The translations under genes were made by a program, and so were the position numbers. Shown here piece after piece: positions 17,172 through 26,403 of a stretch of 64,000 bases of DNA. The DNA comes from Bacteriovorax stolpii (GTDB taxonomy: Bacteria > Bdellovibrionota > Bacteriovoracia > Bacteriovoracales > Bacteriovoracaceae), in NCBI GenBank assembly GCA_945883845.1, contig CAMCYI010000001.1, positions 62,001-126,000 on the forward strand. Direction: 5' to 3'. A model generated the notes under the pieces. It made no database searches. It saw nothing but the letters and a program-made list of their open reading frames with translations, and had not been told where the DNA came from. Every line of letters begins with the position of its first letter. The first letter of the stretch is position 1.

Positions 17172-18401
17172 TTAAACCTTCCAGCGGAACTGGATTGTTT
17201 CCCAGTTGTGACACTGTGGACATCTCCAGAATATTTCGTCGGAATTGTAACCACACTGAGAACAGTAGTGACGAGTGAGAGAATTATGAAGGTTACTCAG
17301 AAGGCTCTTCGTATGATGGAGGGCCTCTTCAGTTTTTCCGACTTCTATGAGAATTTTAATGTATTCAACTTTAAGCACATCACTATGCCCATGGTTCTTC
17401 ATCCAGTGATCAAGAAGATCGAATGCATCTCCGTTCTTATGAAGGTCTTTCAGTAAGCGGATTTTGGAGAGAACCACCGATGGCGAACTCATAAGGTCAT
17501 GATCATTGAGAGCAAGGAAATATTCTTTCAGTTGCCCCAGTCGCTCGCGGTAATCGTCTTTTTGCGAAAGTGTGTCGTTAAATGCTTCCAGTGAAACAAA
17601 AATAAAAGTCGCGTACATCGGATGCTCTTTCAAAAGCTCCAGCAATACACCGTTGGCATCTTCCATCTTTCCAAGAACCAAAAACAATCTGAGGCGAAGA
17701 ATTTTTGCTGAAACTGATGGAGCAAAACGGAATGCATCTTCAAGTTCTTCAGCACATGCCTTGAACTGACCTTGGTCAAAGAGTGCTTTCGCTTTCTGTA
17801 CGAGAATATGTGAAATTGTCTCAGACTGATTTTCCTGTCCGACTTTTGAAAGCATGATGCGGTAGTTGTATGCCTGATCCCAGTCTTCGATGTCTTCGTA
17901 GATCCGGCAGAGGGATTGAATCACATCTTGCTGATCACGGTTAATTTTCAAAACGTCTTTGTAAGTCTCGATGGCCTTATCAACAAAGCCACCCTTATCA
18001 AAATCGAGAGCAAGTTCTTTCAGCGCCTGAAGGCGTGTACTTTCAGAAATGCTTTCCCGGGCAATTAATGAACGATGGATCGAGATTGCTTTCTCGATCT
18101 CACCATTGGAACGGAACAGACCACCGAGAGCAAAATAGGTATCGATCGTCTCACGATTCAGGTCAACGGCATTGAGGAACTCTTTGATCGCGAGATCCTT
18201 GTTCCCTTCAATGAGGTACTGAGTGGCATTCAGGAAGATTCGCGACTGGGCCTCAAAAATTGAATTACGATATTTTTTGGAAAGCTTGACCGCTTTGTCT
18301 CTTTCGATGACGTAGTGGTAAATCAATACGAGCGTGATCACCACGGCGACAACCATCAGCGCGTGATCTTTTCCCCAGTTTAAGAGAAGGCTATAATCCA
18401 A
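17172..18401 (-). CDS. lapB: LapB/YciM-like TPR protein with rubredoxin-type C-terminus
   Basis: Inner-membrane-anchored TPR protein of 409 residues. It has one N-terminal membrane helix (about 14-30), many TPR helices (about 45-370), and a C-terminal metal site with two CxxC pairs (YCSQCGY and RCPQCHNW), the layout of E. coli LapB, which tunes LPS synthesis by controlling LpxC degradation. The start codon is TTG at 18401, with GGAG about 8 bases before it. It is placed 11 bp after sppA and one base before the SH3-like gene. Confidence 0.86.
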   Translation of the reverse strand: MDYSLLLNWGKDHALMVVAVVITLVLIYHYVIERDKAVKLSKKYRNSIFEAQSRIFLNATQYLIEGNKDLAIKEFLNAVDLNRETIDTYFALGGLFRSNGEIEKAISIHRSLIARESISESTRLQALKELALDFDKGGFVDKAIETYKDVLKINRDQQDVIQSLCRIYEDIEDWDQAYNYRIMLSKVGQENQSETISHILVQKAKALFDQGQFKACAEELEDAFRFAPSVSAKILRLRLFLVLGKMEDANGVLLELLKEHPMYATFIFVSLEAFNDTLSQKDDYRERLGQLKEYFLALNDHDLMSSPSVVLSKIRLLKDLHKNGDAFDLLDHWMKNHGHSDVLKVEYIKILIEVGKTEEALHHTKSLLSNLHNSLTRHYCSQCGYNSDEIFWRCPQCHNWETIQFRWKV

Positions 18402-18412
18402 AACTCAGACTC

Positions 18413-19336
18413 CTACGGTTGGTAAAGAAATGCGGGAGAAGTCTTCGGTGCAACTTTCGTACGAAGTGTCGCAAGCGTGTCTTCTGTATCCTGCATGAGA
18501 TCAGAGAAATGAAATTTCTTGCGAGCTGGCTTGAGATATCTTAGTGCAAACTTGCCTTTGAGCTTAAGGTCTTTGTGAATAGCACGTCCCGCCTGCCAGA
18601 GAGTTCCGATCTCATCCACGAGACCAAATTCTTTTGCTTCTGATCCGTGAAAGATCTGACCTTGGGCAAGTTCGTTAATATCTTTCTTCAAACGCTTTCC
18701 GCGAACATCAGTGATGTCTTTTTTAAACTGCTGGTGAGTACCGGCGAGTAGATCATCAAGAAATCTTTTTTCTTCTTCCGTCATCGCTCTTCCTGGATTT
18801 CCGATATCTTTATAGCGGCCGGCCTTGATCGTGATCTGCTTGTACTTCGCCCATGCGAATAATTCTGAGAGGTCAGCCATCTGCATGATCACACCAATAG
18901 AACCCGTGAGTGTTCCTGCGTTCGCATAGATTTTGCGGCAAGCAGCTCCGATGTAGTAACCGCCACTCGCAGCGATGGACCCAAAGCTGGCGTAGATCGG
19001 CTTCTTCTTATCAATACGACGAACTTCTTCATAAATTTCCTGAGTAGGAGCAACTGCTCCACCAGGAGAATCAATGCGAAGAATGATTGCCTTAATTTCT
19101 TTGTTTTCTTCTGCATCAAGAAGCATCTCTACAACTTTGCGGGACTCAGTGATTTCGTTTTCGATAGAAATAACTGCAATCGGCGCATCCTTGCTTCGAT
19201 CCATGAGATCTGATCCCATCGACGTCGCTTCACGCAGTTGTGAAACTGAGTAAAAAGCAAAAAGAATGAAAATGAAAAACAGAACTGTAACGAGAATAAA
19301 AATCCCGACAATCCCTTTAGAACGTTCGCGGCTCAA
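18413..19336 (-). CDS. sppA: Signal peptide peptidase SppA (S49)
   Basis: Membrane-bound serine protease of 307 residues that degrades leftover signal peptides. It has one N-terminal membrane helix (about 8-30) and a single S49 domain, the short form. The nucleophile is Ser124 (AASGGYY) and the general-base Lys is near 176 (RYKDIGNPGRAMT); LRIDSPGG (86-93) is the usual oxyanion segment. The start is a TTG with an AGGAG site six bases upstream. It is probably the first gene of the lapB-tol operon. Confidence 0.93.
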   Translation of the reverse strand: MSRERSKGIVGIFILVTVLFFIFILFAFYSVSQLREATSMGSDLMDRSKDAPIAVISIENEITESRKVVEMLLDAEENKEIKAIILRIDSPGGAVAPTQEIYEEVRRIDKKKPIYASFGSIAASGGYYIGAACRKIYANAGTLTGSIGVIMQMADLSELFAWAKYKQITIKAGRYKDIGNPGRAMTEEEKRFLDDLLAGTHQQFKKDITDVRGKRLKKDINELAQGQIFHGSEAKEFGLVDEIGTLWQAGRAIHKDLKLKGKFALRYLKPARKKFHFSDLMQDTEDTLATLRTKVAPKTSPAFLYQP

Positions 19337-19407
19337 GAGGAACTCCTTCCCTAAGTTTCCAGAACCTCAATTATACGCGGAGATGATCTTAAAAGAAAAG
19401 AAAGTCG

Positions 19408-20736
19408 TTAGTAATGGAAGCCATGATTCGCGCAGTTAGATTCTTTACGCGAGATTTCAGTCTGAAGCCACGCCGGTACTCCCAGAACACTGGTTCCGAG
19501 AACTCGACGATATTCTTGTGTATAGGAGTCAGAGATTGCCGAACTCTCAATTACAACTAAAGTTTCATCGTTGATGTAGTTGGCCGAATCCGACCAGTTT
19601 TCTGAACCCATAATGACAATTTTTGAATCAACAACGGCAAACTTGTGATGAAGAACATCTCCTCCGGCCAGCTTCGGAATCCCGACTTCACGAACCGGTC
19701 GTGCCCACGGATTATTTTGCGTTTCATAGGCACAATTGCCGTTCAGCATGCGTGCACCCATCATATCGAGAAGCTCGGAATAATCACGAAATGCGAATTT
19801 TGGTTCAACAATCATACCGATTGATACACCGGCAAGGGCGCGACGCTCGAGAACGTTAGCAATGCTCTGGTCAGAGTACACAAAGAGGGCCGCTTTGACG
19901 GAACTTGCGGCGCGGGCAATTGTTGAGCCGATGAGACCATTCACCGTTTCATGCCATTGTGATTTGCGTGATGTCGGTGAAAACTGAACAGTGAGTTTTG
20001 TGCCTGCAACAACAACAGTTTGCGGCCCGCGGTATGATTTTCCATTGCCGAATTTTCTTCCCCAAAGCTGGGCAAATTCCTGGGTGAAGACGTTGGCAAA
20101 TGATGCGGATTCAACTTTGATGAGTGAATTTGCATTTCCTCGCGAACCGGGAGTAAGAGTGTCTCCATGGATACAGCTCATCGTGAAGTTGGCAGAACTC
20201 ACGATCGTTGAATTTCCATCAACGATGACAAACTTGTGGTGCATGAGACCTGAACCAGACGAGCCATCAGAGGCGTCATCCATGACAGGAATCTGCGCTT
20301 TGTTCAACATATAGATGGCATCACGGCTTGAGAGTTCGGCCTGATCCATTTTTCCATCACGATTCACATCAACGAAGGCGCGAAGCTCAGTCAGCTTCGA
20401 AGCATCGTGCTCATTGTCCGAGCTTCTGTCAGTCTGGCGCTCAACTGTGAAGTTGTAGTCGTGCTCAAGAACAACACGAACATCAACGCCCTGTTTTTTC
20501 TTATTGATCAAGGCCTGAGCAATCAAAGGTAATCGCAATTCCTGGACAGCAACATAAACAGATTTTTTTGCTTTATTGATCTCAGAAAGAATCACAGCTT
20601 CAAGATTATCGCCGCGACGAGTGATGCCGCGATAAGGTTCAACATATTGTTTGCTTTGGTTTTGGTTAAAATAAGAAGTAACACCGGCCAAACTGGTCAG
20701 TGGGAGAATCGCTATGAATAGGATGGCCGCTTTCAT
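19408..20736 (-). CDS. Secreted phospholipase D-family protein with EF-hand-like loop
   Basis: About 442 residues with a signal peptide (MKAAILFIAILPLTSLAG) and two PLD catalytic motifs, HHKFVIVDGN near 160 and HHKFAVVDSK near 360, each followed by SAN or SENW. The protein could be a phosphodiesterase, nuclease or phospholipase acting outside the cytoplasm. Just before the first motif is a textbook calcium loop, DVNRDGKMDQAE (near 122-133). The ATG at 20736 is preferred because it opens the signal peptide and has an AGGCGG before it; an ATG at 20754 is in frame. It is followed after 71 bp by sppA. Confidence 0.88.
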   Translation of the reverse strand: MKAAILFIAILPLTSLAGVTSYFNQNQSKQYVEPYRGITRRGDNLEAVILSEINKAKKSVYVAVQELRLPLIAQALINKKKQGVDVRVVLEHDYNFTVERQTDRSSDNEHDASKLTELRAFVDVNRDGKMDQAELSSRDAIYMLNKAQIPVMDDASDGSSGSGLMHHKFVIVDGNSTIVSSANFTMSCIHGDTLTPGSRGNANSLIKVESASFANVFTQEFAQLWGRKFGNGKSYRGPQTVVVAGTKLTVQFSPTSRKSQWHETVNGLIGSTIARAASSVKAALFVYSDQSIANVLERRALAGVSIGMIVEPKFAFRDYSELLDMMGARMLNGNCAYETQNNPWARPVREVGIPKLAGGDVLHHKFAVVDSKIVIMGSENWSDSANYINDETLVVIESSAISDSYTQEYRRVLGTSVLGVPAWLQTEISRKESNCANHGFHY

Positions 20737-20949
20737 GTTTACCGCCTGATTCATAAATCTAACTAATACCTGACTTAAACTGTCCTAATATATCGCAACA
20801 AAGTCATCCAAAAAGAACTTACTTAACAAATTCTTATCGATAGCGGCGCGTCAAGTATCTGGTTTTAGCACAGGCTAAGGTTCTTTTTGGGAGCACCGAT
20901 AGGTTCAGAGTAACGAAAAAGGCCTTAAAATGAGGCCAGTGAGGTCCTT

Positions 20950-21195
20950 ATGATGAAAAACATCCTCCTTCTTGTTCTCTTTACGTGGGTTAGTTTGACT
21001 CTCGCTAAGACGGACGTAGCACCAGAAACCATGCAAGATTCTGAATCCTACAGAGTTGAAAAAGCTGTTCCGGAAAAAGAAATGAAGCGTGAAGTTGCCG
21101 GTGGAAAGCAAAAGAAAAGATCAGCGCCTGAAAATGCTGAGATCCCTAAGGAAGATTCTGATTCTGAAGTACGCTACTGGCAATACCAGGAATAA
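20950..21195 (+). CDS. Small secreted, charge-rich hypothetical protein
   Basis: An 81-residue protein with a clear signal peptide (MMKNILLLVLFTWVSLTLA). The mature part, of about 60 residues, is very rich in Lys and Glu with no hydrophobic core, so it is probably disordered. GAGGT lies 5-6 bases before the ATG. Its 3' end overlaps the convergent rlmN gene by 50 bases. Function unknown; it could be an artefact of rlmN antisense coding, but the signal peptide and ribosome site argue that it is real. Confidence 0.6.
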   Translation: MMKNILLLVLFTWVSLTLAKTDVAPETMQDSESYRVEKAVPEKEMKREVAGGKQKKRSAPENAEIPKEDSDSEVRYWQYQE

Positions 21196-22270
21196 GCTTC
21201 GGGCCCTTATCTTTGTCCCACAGGTTTAGCTTTTCAAATTCGCTTTTTAATTGACCGCATGCCGCGAGGATATCACTCCCCTTTGTCGTGCGGATTGTGC
21301 ACGTAAAACCCTTCTTAATCATCTGATCTAAAAACCACATAATCTTTTCTTCAGACGGTCTTCTGTACTTCGATCCCGGATATTCATTGAACGGAATGAG
21401 ATTGATTTTTGATTCTTTTGGGTTGAGCAATTTCCCAAGTGCAATAACGTCTTCCATAGTGTCATTCATGTCGGCCGCGAGAAGATATTCATAAGTAATC
21501 CGACGGTGAGCTTTCAGCGGAATCTGTTTGATCGCAGCGAAAAGTCGGTCGAGATCATACACTTTATTGATCGGCATGAGTTCAGTACGAACATCATTGC
21601 GGGCAGAGTGAAGAGAGATTGCAATATTCACGGGGGGGAAATCAATCGCGAGCTTTTCAATTGCAGGAACAAGTCCCGATGTTGAAAGAGTGATTCTTCT
21701 CTGGCCCAGATTCATTCCTCGCTCACTCATAAAAATGAGTGTCGCTTTTTTCATATTTTCGTAATTGTGGAGTGGCTCACCCTGGCCCATGTAAACAATG
21801 TTGGTGAGTTTTTCATCCGGGCCAACTGTCTTCTTCAGGAAATCTTGAACAGCAAGGAATTGACCTACCACTTCAGAAGGTTTCAGGTGACGTTTGAGAC
21901 CCTGAGTTGCCGTATGACAAAAAGTACATCCTACCGCACATCCAATCTGGGAAGACACACAAAGCGTGAGACGTTCGCGGGCAGGTATGGCAACCGTTTC
22001 TACCGTCTGGCCGTCGTTCATTTTAACGAGGAACTTTCGCGTCCCATCTTTTGAGAGACCGTTCCAGACAATTTTTAAAAGTGTGGTGTCGTATTCTGTG
22101 GCAAAAAACTCACGTGTGTTCCTGGCAACATTAGTCCAGTTCATCGGCTCGTATTCGCCCTTCTTGTAAACCCAGTCAAAGATCTGAGTCGCACCAAATT
22201 GCGTGAATCCTTTTTCTTTCAAAAGGTCTTTCAAATCATCAAATGTGAGGTCAAAAAAGGAGGGTTTCAT
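21146..22270 (-). CDS. rlmN: 23S rRNA (adenine2503-C2)-methyltransferase
   Basis: Radical-SAM methyltransferase of 374 residues that methylates A2503 of 23S rRNA (and A37 of some tRNAs). The iron-sulfur cysteines are C111, C115 and C118 (CAVGCTFC). VYMGQGEPLHN, the SAM-contact region STSGLVPAI and the C-terminal catalytic Cys (ILAACGQL) are all present. Length and order are normal. It stands alone on its strand between the GH-like pair and the small secreted gene. Confidence 0.96.
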   Translation of the reverse strand: MKPSFFDLTFDDLKDLLKEKGFTQFGATQIFDWVYKKGEYEPMNWTNVARNTREFFATEYDTTLLKIVWNGLSKDGTRKFLVKMNDGQTVETVAIPARERLTLCVSSQIGCAVGCTFCHTATQGLKRHLKPSEVVGQFLAVQDFLKKTVGPDEKLTNIVYMGQGEPLHNYENMKKATLIFMSERGMNLGQRRITLSTSGLVPAIEKLAIDFPPVNIAISLHSARNDVRTELMPINKVYDLDRLFAAIKQIPLKAHRRITYEYLLAADMNDTMEDVIALGKLLNPKESKINLIPFNEYPGSKYRRPSEEKIMWFLDQMIKKGFTCTIRTTKGSDILAACGQLKSEFEKLNLWDKDKGPKLIPGIASSVLQNQNLP

Positions 22271-22357
22271 GTGAGCACAAGGTAAGGGAGGGCTCAGTCT
22301 TTAGCAAGGGCCAAGGGAGGTAAAAGATTGGTTTTCCTGTAAAAAATACCCGAAAAG

Positions 22358-22744
22358 TTAGCTAAAAAACTTGCTCAGGAAGCCTTTTTTCCTGACAGTT
22401 TCATTCTCAACAAGTTCTCCGAACTGCTCGAAAATTCTCTTAAGACTATTGAGATCCCGTGCCCCGTCGAGTCCGATGTTGTAATCCTGCACTGATATGA
22501 GACGAACATTCGGATGCTGATATTCCTGTGCCACTCGTAATCCAAAAGATTTAAGATCATCGAGACTCAGAAAAGTGAGTTCCTGGTGATCAGCATCGGG
22601 CACAGATTTTGATAATTCGCGAAGTTCTTTATCGTCCAGGAAACCATTTGGAGAAAAGAAATAAACGACACGATAACGGGCCGGATGAAACTCACCATCC
22701 TGGTTTTGTGACGAACGAAAATGATAAACCAGAGATAGTCCCAT
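22358..22744 (-). CDS. Hypothetical protein
   Basis: An unrecognised 128-residue soluble protein without a signal peptide. Its start overlaps the stop of the GH-like gene as TAATG, so the two are translationally coupled and probably work together. Segments such as YRVVYFFSPNG and VRLISVQDYNIGLDG suggest an alpha/beta fold, but no motif can be named. Confidence 0.65.
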   Translation of the reverse strand: MGLSLVYHFRSSQNQDGEFHPARYRVVYFFSPNGFLDDKELRELSKSVPDADHQELTFLSLDDLKSFGLRVAQEYQHPNVRLISVQDYNIGLDGARDLNSLKRIFEQFGELVENETVRKKGFLSKFFS

Positions 22745-24456
22745 TATTGTTCCTCGTAGTGGCCGAAATCCAAAGCGATCGTGCCAAAAGGCAGGAGTTC
22801 AACTTCAACACCATCAGGAGTTGATTTCGCTTCGGCACGAAGTGGATTGATCATTTTCATGAAGGCAAAATGTTTTTTCGTGCGCACATTCACGCGCTTT
22901 TTATAGCTGGTCGGATTATACAGATCCACACGTCTGACATCGAGATAGTTCAGGTCAGTCTGACTGGCCGATCTGATTCTCCAGAGACCAAACACCTCAT
23001 CATCCATCAATGTTTCCGGCTGAGAAAGATTCAGAAATTTAAAAATGTTTTGCCAGAATTTTTCACTTTGCGGATGATCCACGAGCTTATCACCCTCAAA
23101 GACAATGAGCTTCCCTTCTCCAAGAGAAGTCAGTGAAATGCTGGTGAGAAAATTCACGGACTGAATTGGAAGATTATTTTCCAGATAGAAGATCTGAAGT
23201 TTTTTATCGAGTTCAACAGGCAAGCCTGAGAGGTCAAGAATAACCTGCTGGCCCATCATGAAGAGTTTCATCATCTGAGCAAATTTCACGCGATCCATTT
23301 CCTTCCCGGAAAAATACTTTACCTTGTGCTGATTTGCCTCAATCCACTCTGTCGTAAAATTGAGTTCTTCGTGAATCTGATACATCCACTGATAATTTTT
23401 CTCGAGGTAATTGAGAAGTCCGGAACGTGAAAGAGCATCAATGTGATCGTGACAAAAAATATCCACGAGGCCGAATGGTCTCATTTCCGCCGAGAGTTCT
23501 CCGCTGATGACCTGGTAATGGTAGCGGTGATCAATCATCTGCTGACCCATGTGCTCTCTTAAAAAAGCAGGAAGCAGATTATTTTTTTCGTGAGCACCCA
23601 GAAGACATGTACTCACCCACTGATCGCGGACGTAGGACTGAAAAAGATCACGAAAATAATGAAATTGAGTTTTTCCACCGGCAAGTCCGCGCTCGAGTGT
23701 TTCTTTCGGACTTCCGCCGAGCACCAGGATGTCCTGAAGGCCCATCCAGTATGGTGAAAGTTGAGATTCAGCGGCCCCAAGAAAAAGTTCCTGAAACTCT
23801 TCAGTGAACTTAATTTTAAGTTTTTCCTCAGCAACCACTCCGGAAATATCTTCGTCCGGCTTGTTTCGTTTGATATAACGTGAAAAACCTTGTTCAAAAA
23901 CGTTTGACCTGTCGTAAAGATACGACCATTTCTTTCCGTCCTGAAAATAAGAAAACGTTGCTCCCCAGCAGTGAGACTTAATATGTTGAGAATTGAAAAA
24001 TTCCGCGAGAGCTTTTAGAAATGCAGAAAACTGGTTGAACACTTTTGGTTCGAAATACGAAAACATCTTGTTGAGTTTTTGTTCCTGATCAATACAAGCA
24101 ATGTGAGGGCCTTCATGCGACACACTTAAATTCAGGGCAGCAGGAACGGGCACACCACCATTTGGAAAAAATGGCGCTGGTGTGAGAGGGATAATCCAGG
24201 CAAATTTGCGGCGGTGCTGCGTGAGCAGTTTTACCAGGCGACCAAGATCTCTTTCAGGGTGAAGATTACCGAAGTCCCAGATACCGTTACCTTCGAGATG
24301 GAAGCCCCAGTGAATAGGAATGAAAATGACTTCCTGGGCCGGAGTTTCAAGAATCTTTCCTTCCCAGAGGGCAGCAGAGGTTTTCCAATAGAAAAACCAT
24401 TGCTCACCGGGACGAACTGGATCAAAATTTTCTATCGATTCGTCTCCACGCTTCAA
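22744..24456 (-). CDS. Putative glycoside-hydrolase-like protein
   Basis: A 570-residue cytoplasmic protein with no signal peptide. The first 150 residues look like the opening strands of a TIM-barrel glycoside hydrolase (VIFIPIHWGFHLEGNGIWDF, RLVKLLTQHRRKFAWIIPLTP, then FFPNGGVPVP), and the end resembles a small beta domain (VDLYNPTSYKKRVNV, VELLPFGTIALDFG). Catalytic acids cannot be assigned, so activity is uncertain. The start is a TTG with AGGAG six bases upstream. The 128-residue gene follows with a TAATG overlap. Confidence 0.6.
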   Translation of the reverse strand: MKRGDESIENFDPVRPGEQWFFYWKTSAALWEGKILETPAQEVIFIPIHWGFHLEGNGIWDFGNLHPERDLGRLVKLLTQHRRKFAWIIPLTPAPFFPNGGVPVPAALNLSVSHEGPHIACIDQEQKLNKMFSYFEPKVFNQFSAFLKALAEFFNSQHIKSHCWGATFSYFQDGKKWSYLYDRSNVFEQGFSRYIKRNKPDEDISGVVAEEKLKIKFTEEFQELFLGAAESQLSPYWMGLQDILVLGGSPKETLERGLAGGKTQFHYFRDLFQSYVRDQWVSTCLLGAHEKNNLLPAFLREHMGQQMIDHRYHYQVISGELSAEMRPFGLVDIFCHDHIDALSRSGLLNYLEKNYQWMYQIHEELNFTTEWIEANQHKVKYFSGKEMDRVKFAQMMKLFMMGQQVILDLSGLPVELDKKLQIFYLENNLPIQSVNFLTSISLTSLGEGKLIVFEGDKLVDHPQSEKFWQNIFKFLNLSQPETLMDDEVFGLWRIRSASQTDLNYLDVRRVDLYNPTSYKKRVNVRTKKHFAFMKMINPLRAEAKSTPDGVEVELLPFGTIALDFGHYEEQ

Positions 24457-24581
24457 AATGAACTCCTGTTGCTTAGTACAATTTTAAGCATATCAATCTG
24501 ATATGTGCAGTAAAATCGTTCTTTGAAGTTTCCCAAAAACCTATTTTTTCGATAAGCTTTGCCAGCACAAAAGGATATCAC

Positions 24582-25727
24582 ATGTGGTTTTTCACTCAGG
24601 AAGAAAAAGAAATTCAAAAAGTTTGCCGCGACTTCGCTCAAAAGGAGCTCGCCCCTTACGCTGAAAAGCACGATCACGATGAGACATTCAACCTCAAGGC
24701 CTTCCGTCACATGGGGGACCTTGGTCTTCTGGGGATTACAGCACATCCCGATTTCGGAGGGGCAGGTTTGGGGGCAACGGCCGCGACAATCGTTATGGAA
24801 GAATTTGGGAAGGCCTGCGCTGGTTCAACACTATCGTACCTCGCTCACAGCATTCTTTGTGTGAACAACCTGAACAACAATGGATCTCAGGAACAAAAAC
24901 AAAAATACCTGCCTGCACTTTGTAGCGGCGAAAAAATCGGTTGCATGGGCATGTCTGAACCCGAGTACGGGTCGGATGCTGTCGGCATGCAGACCAAAGC
25001 GGTTAAAGAAGGCGATTCATATTCCATCACCGGAAATAAGATGTGGATCACCAATGCTCAGTACGCAGACATTGTGTACCTCTACACCAGAACTGGTCCG
25101 GGAAAAAAAGAACTCACATCGTTTATCGTTGAGAAAGGAACACCTGGTTTCTCTGTTTCAAAAGAAATTCATAAAATGGGTATGAGGTCATCTCCTACCG
25201 GTGAACTTTCATTCGATAAGTGTAAAGTTCCGGCCGCCAACCGTGTCGGTGCGGAAGGTGACTCTATTGTTCACATGATGAAAAACCTGGAGATGGAGAG
25301 AATTACGATCTCGGGAATCTCTCTCGGAATCGCTCAGGCCTGTCTCGATCAGTCCGTGAAATACGCAGGCGAAAGAAAACAGTTTGGAAAAACTCTCGCT
25401 CATTTTCAGATGATTCAGAAGATGATTGCTGAGATGTACGCAGAGACAGAAGCGATGAGACGATTACTGTATACAGTCTGCTATGAGTACGATCATGGTC
25501 ATCGATCGAACACTCTCGCTTCAGCTGTTAAACTTCAGCTTCCAAAAATGGCGACCAAAATTGCCCTCGATGCGATTCAACTTCATGGTGGCTATGGTTA
25601 CTCGAGAGAATTTCCGGTTGAACGCATGATGAGAGATAACAAGCTCAATGAAATCGGTGCAGGGACAAATGAAGTGATGATCATGATCATTGCGAAAAAT
25701 CTTTTGAATGATGCTTTGAGGCACTAA
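24582..25727 (+). CDS. Acyl-CoA dehydrogenase, isovaleryl-CoA dehydrogenase-like
   Basis: FAD-dependent acyl-CoA dehydrogenase of 381 residues. It shows the family landmarks (MSEPEYGSDA, ITGNKMWITNA, FGKTLAHFQ, LHGGYGYSREFPVERMMRD). The usual catalytic Glu in YEGT is replaced (EIGAGTNEV), while a Glu is present in LEMER near 239. That swap is the pattern of isovaleryl-CoA dehydrogenases, suggesting a branched-chain acyl-CoA substrate. An AAGGA site precedes the ATG. It heads an operon with a secreted protein, a second dehydrogenase and pgi. Confidence 0.9.
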   Translation: MWFFTQEEKEIQKVCRDFAQKELAPYAEKHDHDETFNLKAFRHMGDLGLLGITAHPDFGGAGLGATAATIVMEEFGKACAGSTLSYLAHSILCVNNLNNNGSQEQKQKYLPALCSGEKIGCMGMSEPEYGSDAVGMQTKAVKEGDSYSITGNKMWITNAQYADIVYLYTRTGPGKKELTSFIVEKGTPGFSVSKEIHKMGMRSSPTGELSFDKCKVPAANRVGAEGDSIVHMMKNLEMERITISGISLGIAQACLDQSVKYAGERKQFGKTLAHFQMIQKMIAEMYAETEAMRRLLYTVCYEYDHGHRSNTLASAVKLQLPKMATKIALDAIQLHGGYGYSREFPVERMMRDNKLNEIGAGTNEVMIMIIAKNLLNDALRH

Positions 25728-25728
25728 T

Positions 25729-26403
25729 ATGAAAATTCTTTTCGTCATGATGATGGTGACATCAATATCTGCTTTTGCGGACAAACTTTCAGTCTGCAAT
25801 AAGTTCAAGGCCGACGTTCTCATCGCCGCTGTTCACGACGAAGAAAAAGATGAAAAACATCCCGTCAGGTTTGAAAAAGACGAAAAGAAAGCGGCTGCAT
25901 TTCTCAACCAGTTTCAACTCTCTCTTCTTGATCTTCAGGACCGCCTTCGTTATGTACCTCTAAAGGGGAAAGGCTGCACTGACTGGACAGTTACTGACCC
26001 TACATGCGACACAGCTTTCGCCGCCTATCATTTCTTTCGTGGACTCATTCATGGGATGAAGAACTATGGCTGGAGCGATAAGACAGTTCAACTGGGCAGA
26101 AAGAAGTTCGGAGAATTCATACGTGCGTCTGTGACTCCAGGCTTACCATTTCTGGATCTCTTATTTGCGTACACATTAATGATCGATTTCAAGGAAACCT
26201 TTCCAAGCTCGAACATCGATGGAGTAAAACTTAAATCCCAGAAAGTTGAACTTGATAAGGCCATCGCGAAATACACAGCAGAAGTAAAAGATTTCAAGCG
26301 CAGAGATTGCCCGGAAAAAGAAAAAAGAAATTTCAGAGAGTCCCGCGTGGCCCTGAAATATCAGCAGACTTTCGTCGATCTCCTGAATAAATCGGAATTC
26401 TAA
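25729..26403 (+). CDS. Secreted hypothetical protein
   Basis: A 224-residue protein with a signal peptide (MKILFVMMMVTSISAFA) and several cysteines (SVCNKF, GKGCTDW, DPTCDTA, RRDCPEK) that could form disulfides in the periplasm. It starts two bases after one acyl-CoA dehydrogenase gene and ends directly before the next, so it belongs to the operon although its link to fatty-acid metabolism is unclear. I do not recognise the family. Confidence 0.7.
   Translation: MKILFVMMMVTSISAFADKLSVCNKFKADVLIAAVHDEEKDEKHPVRFEKDEKKAAAFLNQFQLSLLDLQDRLRYVPLKGKGCTDWTVTDPTCDTAFAAYHFFRGLIHGMKNYGWSDKTVQLGRKKFGEFIRASVTPGLPFLDLLFAYTLMIDFKETFPSSNIDGVKLKSQKVELDKAIAKYTAEVKDFKRRDCPEKEKRNFRESRVALKYQQTFVDLLNKSEF

Noticed and set aside
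20737..20949. Longest gap in the window (about 210 bp), checked for promoters, small RNA or riboswitch
   Set aside because: I found only weak promoter-like hexamers with wrong spacing and no stable conserved-looking structure.
24529..24555. Possible FliA promoter (TGAAGTTT and TTCGATAA) before the first acyl-CoA dehydrogenase
   Set aside because: The gap between the two halves is about 16 bases instead of 11, and no TAAA lies 15 bases before the -10.
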